Below are positions 32,216-44,071 of a stretch of DNA of 64,000 nucleotides, piece after piece. Every line of letters begins with the position of its first letter. Positions within the stretch are counted from its first letter, which is position 1. Source of the stretch: Azadirachta indica (lineage: Eukaryota; Streptophyta; Magnoliopsida; Sapindales; Meliaceae); assembly GCA_022749755.1 (NCBI GenBank), contig CM040440.1:2875769-2939768 (forward strand), read 5' to 3'. The notes under the pieces were generated by a model. The model was given only the letters and a program-made list of their open reading frames with translations, searched no databases and was not told the origin of the DNA. The position numbers and the translations under genes are program-made.

Positions 32216-35081
32216 ATGAGCACTCAAGCTCTTACTTTGAACCCATTTTCGAATTCTTTGCCCCAGTGCCGGCGCCGGAACCCTTATTTTCTTCCGTCAT
32301 CCATCTCTTTAAACGGTGAGTTTCGGCTTCTATCGTGGAATTTCATATCAGTTTATATAATATTGTTTTAAGGCTGATAATCAATTGGGTTCATTTGCTT
32401 TGTGTATTTACATATGCTTTTAATGCTGATAATCTGAGTTTCCTCATTGGGTTCATTTGCTTCCGGTAATTATTTGTGCTTTTAATGCTGAAAATCTGAA
32501 TTGGGTTAATTTGCTTTCGGTAATTGTACTTTCTTTCACTACTTTTTTTTTAATAATTTTACGATGGAATGAAGCGACAGACATGCCTTTATCACGCGGG
32601 AGGAATCTTGGAATGAGGGTCTTAGCTTCCAAAGAGCAGACTTCTGGTTTTAATGTGGAGAAAAAAAGGTTCTTTCTCTCTTAAATCTAGGCATATTTGA
32701 TCGACTATCAGAATGTAATTCCTTGTTTTGATACCAAGGGATACAAATTACCAATTCAAAACTTAAAAATAACAGTGGGTTATTTTTTCTGGGTGATATT
32801 GTATCCAATTGTATTAAAACTCCAAATTGTATAATAGTTTACCAATATTGAGTATTAGATTGTTTTGTGCTTATAGATGGCTGTTGTCATTCACCATAGG
32901 AAAGTAGTCGAGCACATTTGTCTGGTCAAAGCAAAGAAAGATTTATCTGAGGAGGAAGAGAAGGATATGCTTGATTATCTTTATACATCTCAATACCAAA
33001 TGGGTGGTATCGTTGCAATATCTTTGGGTGAGCTTCTGTTTTCTAAGTACCCAACTGTTGCTTTTAAGTGATGAGAACAGTTATTGATGAGTTTGGACTG
33101 ATGATGTTGATTGTATATTTTTGGACATACTTCTTTGGGTAAATTTCATTCATCTATCCTTTTCGAGGAGACTCTGAACAAAATTTGGCAAAACCGAAGG
33201 GGTTCTGATATTTTATGGAAGTTTTAAACAAGTTCAAAAAAAAAAACAGTTCATGAAGGTTGTCAACAAAAGGCACAAAGTTTTCTGAATTACCTTGTAT
33301 GACATAAATGTTTGACTTAACTCCTGTAGGACGTATCTCTGATGGAAATGTCGAAAACTATACCCATGCTGTTTTCATGCGTTTCCAAAGAAAGGAAAAC
33401 CTGGTGAAGTTCTACGAGAATCCTTTCTACTTGAGAGTTCTTGAGGAGCATGTGACACCTTACTGCCATGTATGCCCTGACATGTAAACACCAATACTCA
33501 AATAGCCTTCAAGTTTTGTTTCCTTCGTTTTCTAATGAAAAAAATCATAATTTGAGATTTTAATTATGTGCTACGTATCTCAGGGGTTAATGAATGTGGA
33601 TTATGAAACAGAAGTTGAAGATGATATCCTTCCTATATTTCGTAAAGGAGAGGTAAGATGCTAAGCACTTGAACTTTACAAAGTTCTAAAGAAATTTTGT
33701 TTTATTAGTTTTCTTTTAATGAAAGAAATTTCTTGAGGTTCTTTAGCTATTTGTTTATGGCTTATAAGTTTAGATTATGTCTTAAATAAGTGTACCCATT
33801 CAAATACCAAAACACAATTAGATTTTTTAAATATTATAACTACCCCAGTTGATATGCAAGTTCATTATTATAGTTATAGGCATCTGAACCCATTAATAAC
33901 CAGCTGTTTTGATCCTCCCATTTTTGTTTAAATGCAATTTATTTTTTTGGTCTAGTCACTGATGTTGCTGGTAATTTCAAACTAATTGAACTACGTTGGT
34001 TACAGGAGTTCAACTTTGGTGTAGAGTTTGTCCTACTGATGGCATTTGTTGACAGTGCATTTGGTGTACCAGTGGATGATGCATTGGCATCGCTTGAAAA
34101 ACTGACTGCTGGGTTACCATCTTTAATTGTCCAATCTACTCAAGGTTAGTTTGAAATGAAGAATGCACAATTGTATTTTCAACTCACTGAATTAGCATGC
34201 TAACTATTGTGTCCTTGTTCTGTTTACACTAGCAAATTAGAAAGTGTTAAGTTTTTGTCAGGCATTTACTACTACTTCTTGAATCAAGTTCACTTGTCTT
34301 CGACATGGGGAAGAATAATATACTTAGTTCTGTGAGGTTGTAAATCATAATCGTAGATTATTTCTTATATTCGGTTGTCAGGTTCCAATTTTAATCTCAG
34401 CAGTGAGGAATATACACATGGAGCAGTGATAAGATTTCGATCATGTGGGTTCTCTATTACGTTTTTGTAGTATTTCGTTGTCCATAGGATTCTGTTGACT
34501 GCTAATTACTGGTCTGTTATGCAGCTGAGGCCTTTGAGATATTTATTGGCAGCTCGGAATACAAAGAAGTAAGAAGCCTGACTTATTAGCTTGGCATGTT
34601 GACATATGAGATTTTTCTCTCCCTATCTTTCAAAAGTGAACGTTTAGAGTTCAGGATCACGTATGTCTTCTGTGTTATGGGTTCAAACTTGGTGAACTTT
34701 TTATCATAGAAACTTATTCTTAAGCATATCCATTTCTAGCAACTGTGTTAACTATTCTCTGCTCTTGCAAGGTTCTAGTACAAATTTTTAAACTGACAAG
34801 AGAACTAAGATTTATGTAATGACTTGGAGTGAAAGATTAAACTTTAGAAACTTAAGAAGGACAAACTAAATACATTTGTTTTCCTGTTCATCAAATTAGA
34901 AATTTCTTTTCAATTGTCTCAGTAGCTGCTGAGGGATTGTTGTGACACGCAGATGAAGACAAAGATCTGAATTGTTTTTGATTTGAAATGACAGATGTGG
35001 AACAGCAAATTCCAGCCAATCATCAGAAAAGCACTTCCTATTCATTTCTCTGTTGATCCTGTTGGCACTGAGATTATGTAA
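32216..35081 (+). CDS. Stress-responsive A/B-barrel (Dabb) domain protein, plastid type
   Basis: Nine exons, 32216-32315, 32581-32668, 32900-33027, 33330-33469, 33584-33652, 34006-34144, 34382-34444, 34525-34568 and 34995-35081, give an intact 285-residue protein. It resembles Arabidopsis UP3 (At2g31670) and DABB1: a Ser/Arg-rich N-terminal extension of about 60 residues, likely a plastid transit peptide, and two dimeric alpha-beta-barrel units. The first begins KVVEHICLVKAKK and includes THAVFMRFQRKENL. The second begins FNFGVEFVLLMAF and includes THGAVIRFRS. The end is HFSVDPVGTEIM. The biochemical function is not established; related proteins are stress-induced. The acceptor of exon 3 is decided by frame: the upstream AG at 32876 would put the downstream sequence out of frame, while the AG at 32899 gives RKVVEHIC as in homologues. 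Intron 1 carries a short imperfect triple repeat. Confidence 0.88.
32393..32550 (+). repeat. Imperfect ~53-bp triple repeat in intron 1
   Basis: ATTGGGTTcATTTGCTT-like units begin at about 32393, 32446 and 32500, each followed by a TGCTTTTAATGCTGA-type segment in the first two and a shortened form in the third. It lies wholly in the first intron of the A/B-barrel gene. Confidence 0.75.
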
Positions 35082-36023
35082 AATGTTTCCATATCTTCCC
35101 GTTGATGTTTCTGCCCATACAAGCTAATGCATACATGAAAAGATGAATGCATCTTACATTATCCGTGGAATGCTCACAATGTACAAAACACAATCCAGCT
35201 CAGCGTAGTTCTGTTTTCCTGGATGAAGCTCGAAGATGATGGATTTTTTATTTGTACAGAAAATTCTAACTCAGACGTCACTTCATCTCTCTCATCTTGT
35301 AATCTTGATTCAATGTATTATCGATGGACGAATAGAATACAGTTGTCGCATGCAGAATAAACTAATTGGTCACAAATTTCTTGTTTGGGTAGTGGGAATA
35401 AGTTTGATCTAAAAACGTGTGCAAAGTTTACTCATTTCAGAGTTTCCCTTGCGGGTTTTAAAAACGGTTGCCGAAATTAAATTAAATTTCTTTTCAGTTG
35501 GGCGAGGCTCTACCTAAATAAAATTTCTTTGCAGATTAGCTTAATAGAAGTGAATTCATTAATTAGTTAGTTGTCTAATTGAAGTCAAACAATTGTAGGA
35601 CACAATACTTGTAGTTCATTTTCCCAAGTCATCTGGAAAATTCTGCAAGGCTTCTGATTTGCGTGGGTACAAAATTGTTACTTTGAGATCAAAAAAGTAA
35701 TTTCATTGGTTTATTAGCGGAAACTTGAAAGGCTGTTTTCTAGCTTTCCAGTGTTCGAAGACACTGTATGGTGGATTCTACTGCAATTGCGCCAAGATTT
35801 GTGCCTGAATTTTCTCTTAGTTACGGCAAGAAATTCCAAGTAATAAAATATATACAAAGAATAAATTGAACTTAAATTGTCCTTGTAATACATATTCCAT
35901 TTATAAGATTAGCAATTACACTAACCAAAATTTGTCATATACACGTATCGTTTTTCTGAACTAGAACATATATATGAGATTTACACTACAAACTTCAGCT
36001 ACTTTTGGCGAAGTTTGTAAAGT
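35082..36023. other. Convergent intergenic segment
   Basis: This separates the A/B-barrel gene (+) from the anion channel gene (-), so it should hold both 3' UTRs and polyadenylation sites. No coding sequence, RNA gene or repeat is recognised. Confidence 0.6.
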
Positions 36024-37438
36024 CTACAAACTAGAGGACAAAGATAATGTATTAATAGCGTCGCTTTGCTGATCAATACCACTTCCAGGACTTGAAACAG
36101 GAAGGCCTTCCAGTGCAGATATGTTGGTATTAAATGCAGTGAACACCATTAAAAGGAGTGATACCAAAACTGAGAGCGCAGATAAAACAAGCATCATCGC
36201 ATGCGCTATGCCACCCTTCACTTCCTGTGCATATTCTGCCGATGCCAACGCCAAGACTGTAAGAGGGAAAGAATATGCCCACCATGCTAAACTGAACTTC
36301 TTCATGGATTTTCTAAAGAGATTTGGCCTTGAAACCTGTTCATACAGATATAGTAAAGACAAATAATCAAAATAAGGTCGTGTGTGAAGATTTGCATATC
36401 AAGTATGAATTCATTTTCAACTTCAATGCTTGGGGATAATGTCCCTCTTTCTCAAGTTAGAAGATTTTAGTGGACCATGCTTGTGTATATTTTTCAGCAC
36501 CAAATATGATCAAAGTCATTATCAATTTAGTTCCTTATTCAATTTTAATTCTTCTTCTTCTTCTTCTTCTTTCTTACTTACCAGTGATAGGAAGAGGAAT
36601 AACGAGAGAAAGAAGAGCATTTTTGCTGCATTGTCAAATGTCCCTGAAATGGCATCCCATGCTAAACTAGCCATGCTTGGCGCTGCAATGAACAAGAAAA
36701 AAACTGCCTTAGCATAGCTGGCAGGCTATTGCTCCCTGCTAGTCTCTGATAAAGCGTTACAAATAGCACGAGATAGTGCGACATGCCTAAAGAAAACATG
36801 CAAACAGCAGTCTCTCCCCACCCCATTTGCGCTGCTGCACGGGACGCCACCAGGTTTCCTATCACCGATATCTGACTCGTTGGGTTCGCCACCGTAGATA
36901 CAAACCGTTTTCCCTTGGTAAACCATTGGCCATAGATCTTGACATCCAGGATTACTATAGGAGCAACAAAAATCCACCAAAGTACTAGGTAGTACACAGA
37001 GTTTGGAGTTATGAAAGGGGATGACTGAAGCAAGAGAAGCCAAGAAATCCATGGAGCAAACAAATAGTTGACTCCTACATGGTGCAAGAACTCAGCTTTC
37101 ACCATTTTAAAATGAAACAAACATCTTAGAATATAAATGGAAGAGAACAAGGCCAATGTGAATAAGGCTATTGACCATAGTAGAGAAAAAGCCGTCGAGG
37201 GTAGCAAGGAAAGCAGCACACGAAAGGCGTGTGCGTCGTGAGCAGGCCGCTCTCCCAGTATTTTCCACAGTAACGCCTGGCTGCATAAAGAAAGACATAT
37301 CCTGAAGTATCCTGCATGGAATGCAGTCAGGATTGACGTTATTGAGAAAGATAATGATCGTTTGATGACAATCGGAGATTCATAATTGGATGGCTCGATC
37401 ACAATCTCAATGCTGGTTGGAGAATTTATTTCGGCCAT
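36024..37438 (-). CDS. SLAH1: S-type anion channel (SLAC1 homologue, SLAH1/4 type); one frame break
   Basis: Two coding exons, 36582-37438 and 36024-36335, with a GT-AG intron in phase 0. The family consists of ten-helix plasma-membrane anion channels; SLAH1/4 types modulate root anion transport. Visible family blocks are the HAGYFRICLSLCSQALLWKIL first helix, the FLHHVGVNYLFAPW loop, DVKIYGQWFTKGKRF, NPTSQISVIGNLVA, and in exon 2 RPNLFRKSMKKFSLAWWAYSFP. The N-terminus is short, as in SLAH1 rather than SLAC1 or SLAH3. Exon 1 is 857 bases where 858 are needed. Around 36697-36708 the frame leaves SLPAMLR for an 18-residue tail (QFFSCSLQ...) and a stop, while the next frame continues FLFIAAPSMASLAWD. 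One base is missing either in the seven-T run or in the preceding Pro codon. With it the protein would be 389 residues, near the ~385 of Arabidopsis SLAH1. Confidence 0.85.
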
Positions 37439-37520
37439 ATTAAATTTGCAGAATAGAAGGGTTTTTCACCAGTAATTATGTAAGCAAGCAAGCGTGTTAT
37501 AATATTCTACACATTGCCAA

Positions 37521-37527
37521 TTATATA
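37521..37527 (-). promoter_or_regulatory. TATA box of the SLAH-type gene
   Basis: TATATAA on the minus strand lies 83 bases before the start codon, a normal distance for a plant TATA box plus leader. Confidence 0.5.
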
Positions 37528-39921
37528 GGAATATTGTCATGGGGAAGAGACTTGAGTTCCGAAGTGACAAGAAATTAAGAATGCGTATCTAAGTACCGTA
37601 CTTTTTGTTGGGATTTGGAAATGGGAACCGGTGGAGGGGCGAGGCGGCTGACTAAGGGTAGCCTTTTTGGAATTTGGACTAAGTTTGTACTGGATTATCA
37701 GTTGTTTTACATTCTTTACAGCTAGACCCTATACGCAGAAGGGACCCATTTTGGCTTAACTTATAGATAATAGCACATTAGATTCAAAGCATGCGATTTT
37801 GGCTGTGTCTGCTAAAACATATATACGCTTTTTCCTGTTCAAAATCGAGCCTTTATAAACCCGTATTTGGTTTATTTTTAATTTTTTTGAGACAATTGTG
37901 TTCCATGTTGTTCATATATACAGAAGAAAGGATTCATTGAGTATAAGATTTATTAAATTCGGTGTACATATTAAATTGATTTCCAGTTTGAAACTTTGAC
38001 CCGAGTCGTCACTTAATTGCATCTTCTTGGAGACGTGCTTGGTTGTAGTTGAAGCTTCCAAGATACTTCTGTTAGAAGCAAATTTAGCTGCTAGCTTATG
38101 CCAAAGTTGTCATACACGGTGAGTAACAACCACTTTTGTCTCTCAGTTGCTTTAAGAAACTATCATTTTCTCTTGTAAATGGCACAATCAGATGCGTATT
38201 GCTCCAAAAGAAATGAAAGAAAATGGATATAAGTAAGCATCCTTCCTAAACCATTCTTTACACATAGATATTACATTTTTCCTGTGTTGAAAATTCATAC
38301 AGGCAGTGAGTACTGTATCATCTGCTGAGAAAATACGGATCATGTTCAGATTTTCTGAAACCGATGTATTATCATGTATGGAGTTAATATTTGTGTACCA
38401 AATTAACAACCAAATATTTGGTAGTTGTTAGGCTGGTAATCAAATCAATTATTAGATACAGAAAGGTCCTAGCTGTAACAAATAATTAATACACATAGAG
38501 AATGAAAGCTATTCAATGAGGCAATTTTGTTAGCATAGCATTAATTCGCCTGGCTCGGCCTAGTATACAGTGCATATATGGGTAGCTAGTGACTTTTATA
38601 TATAGCTGAATTCATTCCTAATTATGCCCTACAGCCCCAGCACGTTATGCTGATGATGGCTAGTGGTTTGGCATGCATGGTTTCTTAGCTGTTAGATGCA
38701 GAAAACATTATAATTTTAGTATGAAATAACATGATTCACAGACATAAGAACAAAGTAAAAAGGTAGGTTGCACACTTAAATTTTGCTTTCGCTTTCAAAT
38801 TCTTTTCTCTTAACCCAAGTATACACTTAACAAGTGGGTAAAGTAGCTAGCGTGGATGATGTCCACCCAATGGGGCTTTCTGTGCACAAGGATTTTAACC
38901 ACAATCGATGATCTGCACACAGCTTTTTCTGTACGAATCAAGTTGACCACCCAAGTTGCGGTTATTATCATTTTAGTTTCCGTTGCGTTGAGAGATGAGT
39001 ATCTCGACTCAGTTGCACTTTAAAAGCACGGCAGCGCTTTGAGATTAAATCCTACAGAAGTTCAGTTTGAGTAGGTAGTCACAAAAAGGACAGGATCTAC
39101 TTGGAAATACATGGAAGAATTTGAACTCTCAATCTGAAAGTTGAGATGAGAAGTGAGCACTGCGTACCACTAAATTTGTATGATAGCGACAAAGTCATGA
39201 GTTGCTACATCTTAAAAAAAAAAAAATTGAATCTCAGGGAGCTCGTGTTCTGGAATGAAGTACCGCGGTGACAGGTTAAAAGCCCAAAAAAAAAAAAAAG
39301 AATATTTTCAGAGCAAGCATAGGTAGATGATAATCGGCTGTACAAAATTTCAATTAAAGTTTCTTTAATGGATTAAATTGACTATTCGTTATGGGTGCTT
39401 CTATTCCATTGCTTTGCTGATGCTAATATTACAATACGCTTCTTTTGATATCTTCCTTTTCACTCGAATAGTCAACATATGCTTATCATAAAATCTTCAC
39501 AAACTAAATCTAACAAGTAGAAAGGCATTGTCATTAAGTCAAATTTAAAAGGATAGAATTACGGGACCAAATTAATAATATTGCTAGATAACATACACTT
39601 GCGTATGTTATCTCGCTTCTTCATCACTTCAACATCACCATGTGCCATTTTAGTGTAAAACAACGAAAAGACCTCGTTATTTCATGAGTGGCCAGCTCGG
39701 CTATCATTAGCAACAATTAATTTCTAGTGTTATTGGATATATTATTTATTGTTGAATTTATTCCCCTATTAGCCACCAACTCTAGTTAAATATTTTTGAC
39801 TAGTTATTAAAATATTTAATTCGGATGTCTGCATTAAAACATGCACTTGAATTGCGACCTCAATATACAACAATGTTGTATTGTTACAACACAACGCAAA
39901 CCCAATTCAAGTGAATTAATT
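37528..39921. other. Intergenic region with transposon debris
   Basis: No protein gene is supported. The segment holds the upstream promoter of the channel gene, a candidate SINE (see separate entry) and two A-rich runs near 39213-39225 and 39286-39299 that could be tails of retroposed fragments. Confidence 0.55.
38985..39185 (-). mobile_element. Candidate tRNA-derived SINE
   Basis: On the minus strand the sequence TAGTGGTACGCAGTG (about 39158-39172) resembles a pol III box A, and GAGAGTTCAAATTC (about 39117-39130) resembles box B (GWTCRANNC), with a spacing of roughly 30-40 bases as in tRNA-related SINE heads. Its limits, tail and target duplication were not resolved, so the boundaries are approximate. 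Confidence 0.35.
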
Positions 39922-40182
39922 GGGAGAATTCCTATTGTCCCTATACTTTTTCAGTTAATATTTTATTACTTCCTTATATTTTGTTTAATATCTTATTACT
40001 CTTTTATTCTTTTTTTTTAATTTTGTCCTTCAGTTTAATTAATTTACAAATGATAAAATCGAAAATATTAAAAATACTAAAGGACAAAATCAAAAGTTGT
40101 GAATGTGATGGGATATTAAAAAAAATATAAGAGAGTAATGAGGTATTAACAAAAAAAATGGAGGAATAATGAACATTCACCC
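39922..40182. mobile_element. MITE-like element with long terminal inverted repeats
   Basis: The 261-bp element begins GGGAGAATTCCTATT and ends in the complement of GGGTGAATGTTCATTATT. Its two arms of ~120-130 bases fold on each other, with matching blocks such as GTTAATA, ATTACTC, TTATATTTT, TTTAATAT and ATTTTGTCCTT. TTAATT directly precedes and follows it, a perfect 6-bp candidate target duplication. It has no coding capacity. The superfamily is unclear; TTA-type duplications occur in PIF/Harbinger elements, but six bases fits less well. Confidence 0.75.
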
Positions 40183-41288
40183 TTAATTATATGTATATAT
40201 ATATCGAGCAGCCATGCATGATCGGCATGCACATCAATTCGCATAACGACCATATATATATATATATATATATATATGGTCCAACTGGGTGAGAACTGGC
40301 TTGATTAAAAATGGTAAAAGTTTAAATTAATTAATATTAGATAATCCTTAAAATAAATATGTTCTAGCCTAAATTTATAATTAACGACCTAGATTATAAG
40401 ATGATAGGCTTAAAGTTAATTCAACGCGAAAAAGATATACAAGGCGATAATCATTATACAATGTAGTCTTGTTTATAATAAGCTCCATCCATATTAACCA
40501 ACAAGATTTTGATGTATATATATCTGCAACTTGCAGCTGGTAGTCTTCGAGCAGCAGTAAAAATTATTATATAAAAATCGCCGCACTTATATGCTTAATG
40601 TTTTGCCATAATTAATACTACGAATACAACTTATTTAGTGGGCTAGCTCTAATTAATTTATAGATTATTATTGCTAGTCAAATTTCTCCAACATCGTTCC
40701 ATTTCTGCGCTCAGCGTCTTTGACTTGTATTTTCTCAAAGAAATAAATTACTGTGGAGTGGAGGGACGGGTGTTGAGTGATCACCAATTGTATATATATC
40801 TCATTGTTAATTTATTAACTTGTTATATATCTCTTACAAAATTAGTACTTCCAGCCCAAGTGTCCTTAATTTGGATGTAAAAAAAAAAAAAGACAAGGGG
40901 TCAAGACAAAATTAGACAGACAATTTTATTTTAGGTCTTATTAATAATCAATAAGTATATCGTAATCGTTTTTCAAGTCCTTCCTCTTACATTAACCAAT
41001 ACAATTATCGTTAGTACGTAATATTACAGAAATTATGGAGTTTGGATCTTTTATTGTTATATATATATATAAAATAGGAAGCATATATAGATAAGCCCTG
41101 TGATCGTCATAAAACAAATCTCCATTTGGTATAGAGAAATATATATAAACATGAGGATCTCTGGGACTAAACTTTTGTTCAAAAAAACATGCATTTGAAA
41201 TAATTAACTTAGAAACAACAATTGCATTTGCAGTTTATTTATGAATAGGAAAAAAAAAAACAATTTTTCAGGCGTCGTATCATATTTT
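40183..41288. other. Intergenic region left of the dirigent cluster
   Basis: An (AT)n microsatellite lies at about 40252-40278. No gene is supported; the 69-codon frame at 40671-40880 has no recognised features. The right end should contain the 3' UTR of the first dirigent gene. Confidence 0.6.
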
Positions 41289-41824
41289 CTAGTAATGAAG
41301 TATGGTAACGTTGCAGCGGATAACAGTGTAAGCCCTGGGAACATCCATGAAATAATTCTCAAACGTAGCATACCCTCTTGCAAACCTAAATTTACCAGTT
41401 CCAGAAACCACAGCAACCACTCTAACAACTGCAAATTGCTTGCTGGTTCCCTGAATCTCCAGAGTGCTGCCGTTGTATGCATTATTCGTGAAGACAATCG
41501 ACATCATGACGTGAGTATTCATGCCGTCAAAACCCGAAGTCACGTAGATGCCTTGTGCGTGGCCGACGGCTGCAGAGTTGCGGTCAGGGCCTTCTGTGAT
41601 GGGATCATCGGTGACATAAAGCTTTCCGAATTGAATGAATGTCCAAAGCCTGCCTGCTATTCCTGCAATTGGAATAAGTGTGGCATTTTCTCCAGCAGCG
41701 ACGTCCTGAAAGTATACTGACATGTTGGTTCCTTTTAGCTGATGATCAGATCAGCATTAGCTGAACATATGAATATGGCTAAAAGCTGAAGAAGGACATG
41801 TAAAGATATTGAGCTTGGCGCCAT
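41289..41824 (-). CDS. Dirigent protein, copy 1; signal peptide out of frame
   Basis: The main frame (41289-41723) encodes the mature dirigent beta-barrel: MSVYFQDVAAG, YVTDDPITEGPDRNSAAVG, AQGIYVTS, MMSIVFTN, NGSTLEIQGTSKQF, VVSGTGKFRFARGYA and the end NVTILHY. Dirigents are secreted proteins that steer stereoselective coupling of phenoxy radicals in lignan and related synthesis. A start codon at 41822-41824 (101 bases upstream of the internal Met) begins a signal-peptide-like MAPSSIS...LLAIFICSANA. That segment is two bases out of register and stops (TAA) just before joining, while the barrel frame has a TGA ten codons upstream of MSVYF. As written, only a leaderless protein could be made. 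This is either a damaged copy or a local sequence error. The gene is intronless, as is usual for the family. Confidence 0.82.
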
Positions 41825-41872
41825 TGGTACTTTGTGGGTTAAAGAAATGTGAAGAATATATATATAAATGGA

Positions 41873-42951
41873 GATAGATATCTTTATCAGCAAATTTAAA
41901 ACATATATAAATGCTACTTTTTTCTCGTTAATAAATATTCTGAAATTTATCTTTTATTATATGGTATTGCAGTAATGAATTACATCATCATGTATATTTA
42001 TTTACTAATATAGTTATGATAGATATATATTCTTAAAATTGTCTTTTACTACCTGTGAGATTGTTGGGCAATTTTGGCTACATTTTATAATCAGACAATT
42101 GGTGCCATTTTCCCAGCAAATTAATCGTCAGTGAAGTATTCTTAAAATTGTCTTTATTATTATTATTCGTGGAATTGTGTTTCTTTCGAACGAGTAGTCG
42201 GAGGATAAAAATTTCGGCTTTTTAAAAGTTTTCTCGTTTAATACCGAATTGTTTTTATAATATAAAGTTCTACTTATAAATTACATTAGTAACAATTATT
42301 CGAATGTCTTATTATATTATATATCCATCAATCACCATGTGGCACATTGTGTGTCAATGCTTGTAACGTTTTATTTTATTTGTATTAATTATGCTATGCT
42401 ATAATATAATTATATCAATTTTTAATTATTTTGACTTTCTGAGTTTCACATAAATACTTCCCAAGTGTCTACAGCTACAAGACATTAGCAACTTACTAGT
42501 TCTAACAGGACAAAAGATCAAGACAAATTTAATTTCAGGAAAAAACGTTCATTAAATTACAAATATATAAATTAAAATAATCCAATCCATCTGAACAATA
42601 TAAATTGCAGTTATAAGAATATCATGTTCCAAGAAGACAATTTATTTTTCAAGTCTACGTTTACGTTCCCTTAATATATTTATAAAAATCATTATCCTTA
42701 CATTTGATATATATATATATATAGTAATGTGGCGATTTGAATTCTCATTTCCTTTTTTCTTTTATAGGGAATATATATATATATATATATATCCCCCTCA
42801 CAATTAATCAAATTTTCTGTCATTAATAGAAATTACAATAAACATTAATTAAATATTTGTTTAATTCATTATCTTTCTACTCCATGAAATTGTTCTGGGG
42901 TTCAACAGATTTTATTAACATTAATTTGGAAGATTTATTTGTTATAATTTG
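41873..42951. other. Spacer between dirigent copies 1 and 2
   Basis: AT-rich, with TA dinucleotide runs at about 42710-42722 and 42770-42792. It contains the upstream region of copy 1, including a TATATATA stretch near 41857-41866. No gene is seen. Confidence 0.6.
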
Positions 42952-43599
42952 CTAAAAGAACAAAAAAAGAAAAAAACTCAAATTGAAAGAGAATATTAAT
43001 TTATTTAAAACAAGAGTGCCAAATTCTGAAACAGCTCCTGCATTTAATTTGCAGTTTTTAAAAAGAATTACAATACAGAAGGCAGAGTTTCCACTCATCC
43101 AATAATGAGTTACGGTAACGTTGCAGCTGATAACTGAGAATGGAAGATCCACGAAATAATTGTCACAAATGAGATAGCCTCTAGCAAACCTAAATTTCCC
43201 AGTTCCTAAAACCGTAGAAACTTCTCTTACAGCATCAAACTGCTTGCTGGTTCTTTCAATCTCTAGAGTGCTACCGTTATACGCGGTATTCGTGAACACG
43301 GTAGACATCAGGACATTAGAGCCTGAAGTTACGTACATTCCTTGTGCGCGGCCAATGGCAGCTGAGTTGCGTTCCGGGCCTTCTGTAACGAGATCGTCTG
43401 TGACATAAAGCGCGTCGAACGACCAAAGCTTCCCTGTAACGCCTGCAACCGGAACGGCTGTGGCGTTTGGACCGCCGTAGACATCCTGGAAGTACAAACT
43501 TGTTGGTTTGTTTGAGATGGTGATGATCAGCAGTTGTTGAAGATATGAAAATGGCTAAAACCAGAAGGAACTGGAAGTGTGTTTTGAGTTTGGTGCCAT
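42952..43599 (-). pseudogene. Dirigent protein, copy 2, decayed
   Basis: A start codon at 43597-43599 begins MAPNSKHT, but that frame stops within 15 codons. The signal peptide (FQFLLVLAIFISSTTADHHH) lies in another frame. The barrel (YFQDVYGGPNATAVPVAG) returns to the frame of the start codon, so at least two indels are present. Within the barrel, short in-frame deletions are visible (LWSFDALYVTDD and TSGSNVLMSTVF lack residues usual in dirigents). The normal stop after NVTVTHY is lost and reading continues about 40 residues with no family features. A TATA box survives at 43687-43695. Copies 1 and 2 resemble each other closely and look like a tandem duplication. Confidence 0.82.
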
Positions 43600-43686
43600 A
43601 TATTGGTAAGCTAACTTTGCTGATCAAAAGCAATCACGGAGATTAGTTCGTGTGTTTGTTGTATGTAAAATTCTGTGCTATGCTTT

Positions 43687-43695
43687 CTATTTATA
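43687..43695 (-). promoter_or_regulatory. TATA box of dirigent copy 2
   Basis: TATAAATAG on the minus strand, 88 bases before the start codon. It survives although the coding region is broken, suggesting recent decay or continued transcription. Confidence 0.55.
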
Positions 43696-44071
43696 ATCTG
43701 CATTCGGCAGAGAGGGTAGTTAATTTGCTCAGTCAACTATAAATTTTGCAGAAATTTTTTAAGAAACTTATTTAGGTAGGCAGCACTTATTGTGAGAAAC
43801 TTATAAAAAATTGAGGGGTTTTGTAGCTGAATTAGGATAGTTTCTTTATCTCTTTACAAAATTTTTGCTTATTAACCATTAACGTGTATTTATTTGACAA
43901 AAGTTCGGGAAGAAATTCTCGTAGCCTAGTCAATAAGTTAATTAATTGCACTTACATATGTTGCGGTCCCTATAACATTAAGGAACAAGTCTAAGGTCTA
44001 ATTCCAAACTTCATTGTACCTTTTGTTTTTGAAAGTTCTCTTAATTAACAGTAGTAGGAGGACAACACAAT

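Noticed and set aside
41241..41720. 159-codon plus-strand frame
   Set aside because: Shadow of dirigent copy 1, which has the family motifs on the minus strand.
42952..43497. Dirigent copy 2 as an intact 181-residue gene
   Set aside because: Its apparent start is a TTG, it lacks a signal peptide in frame, and its C-terminal ~40 residues are read-through.
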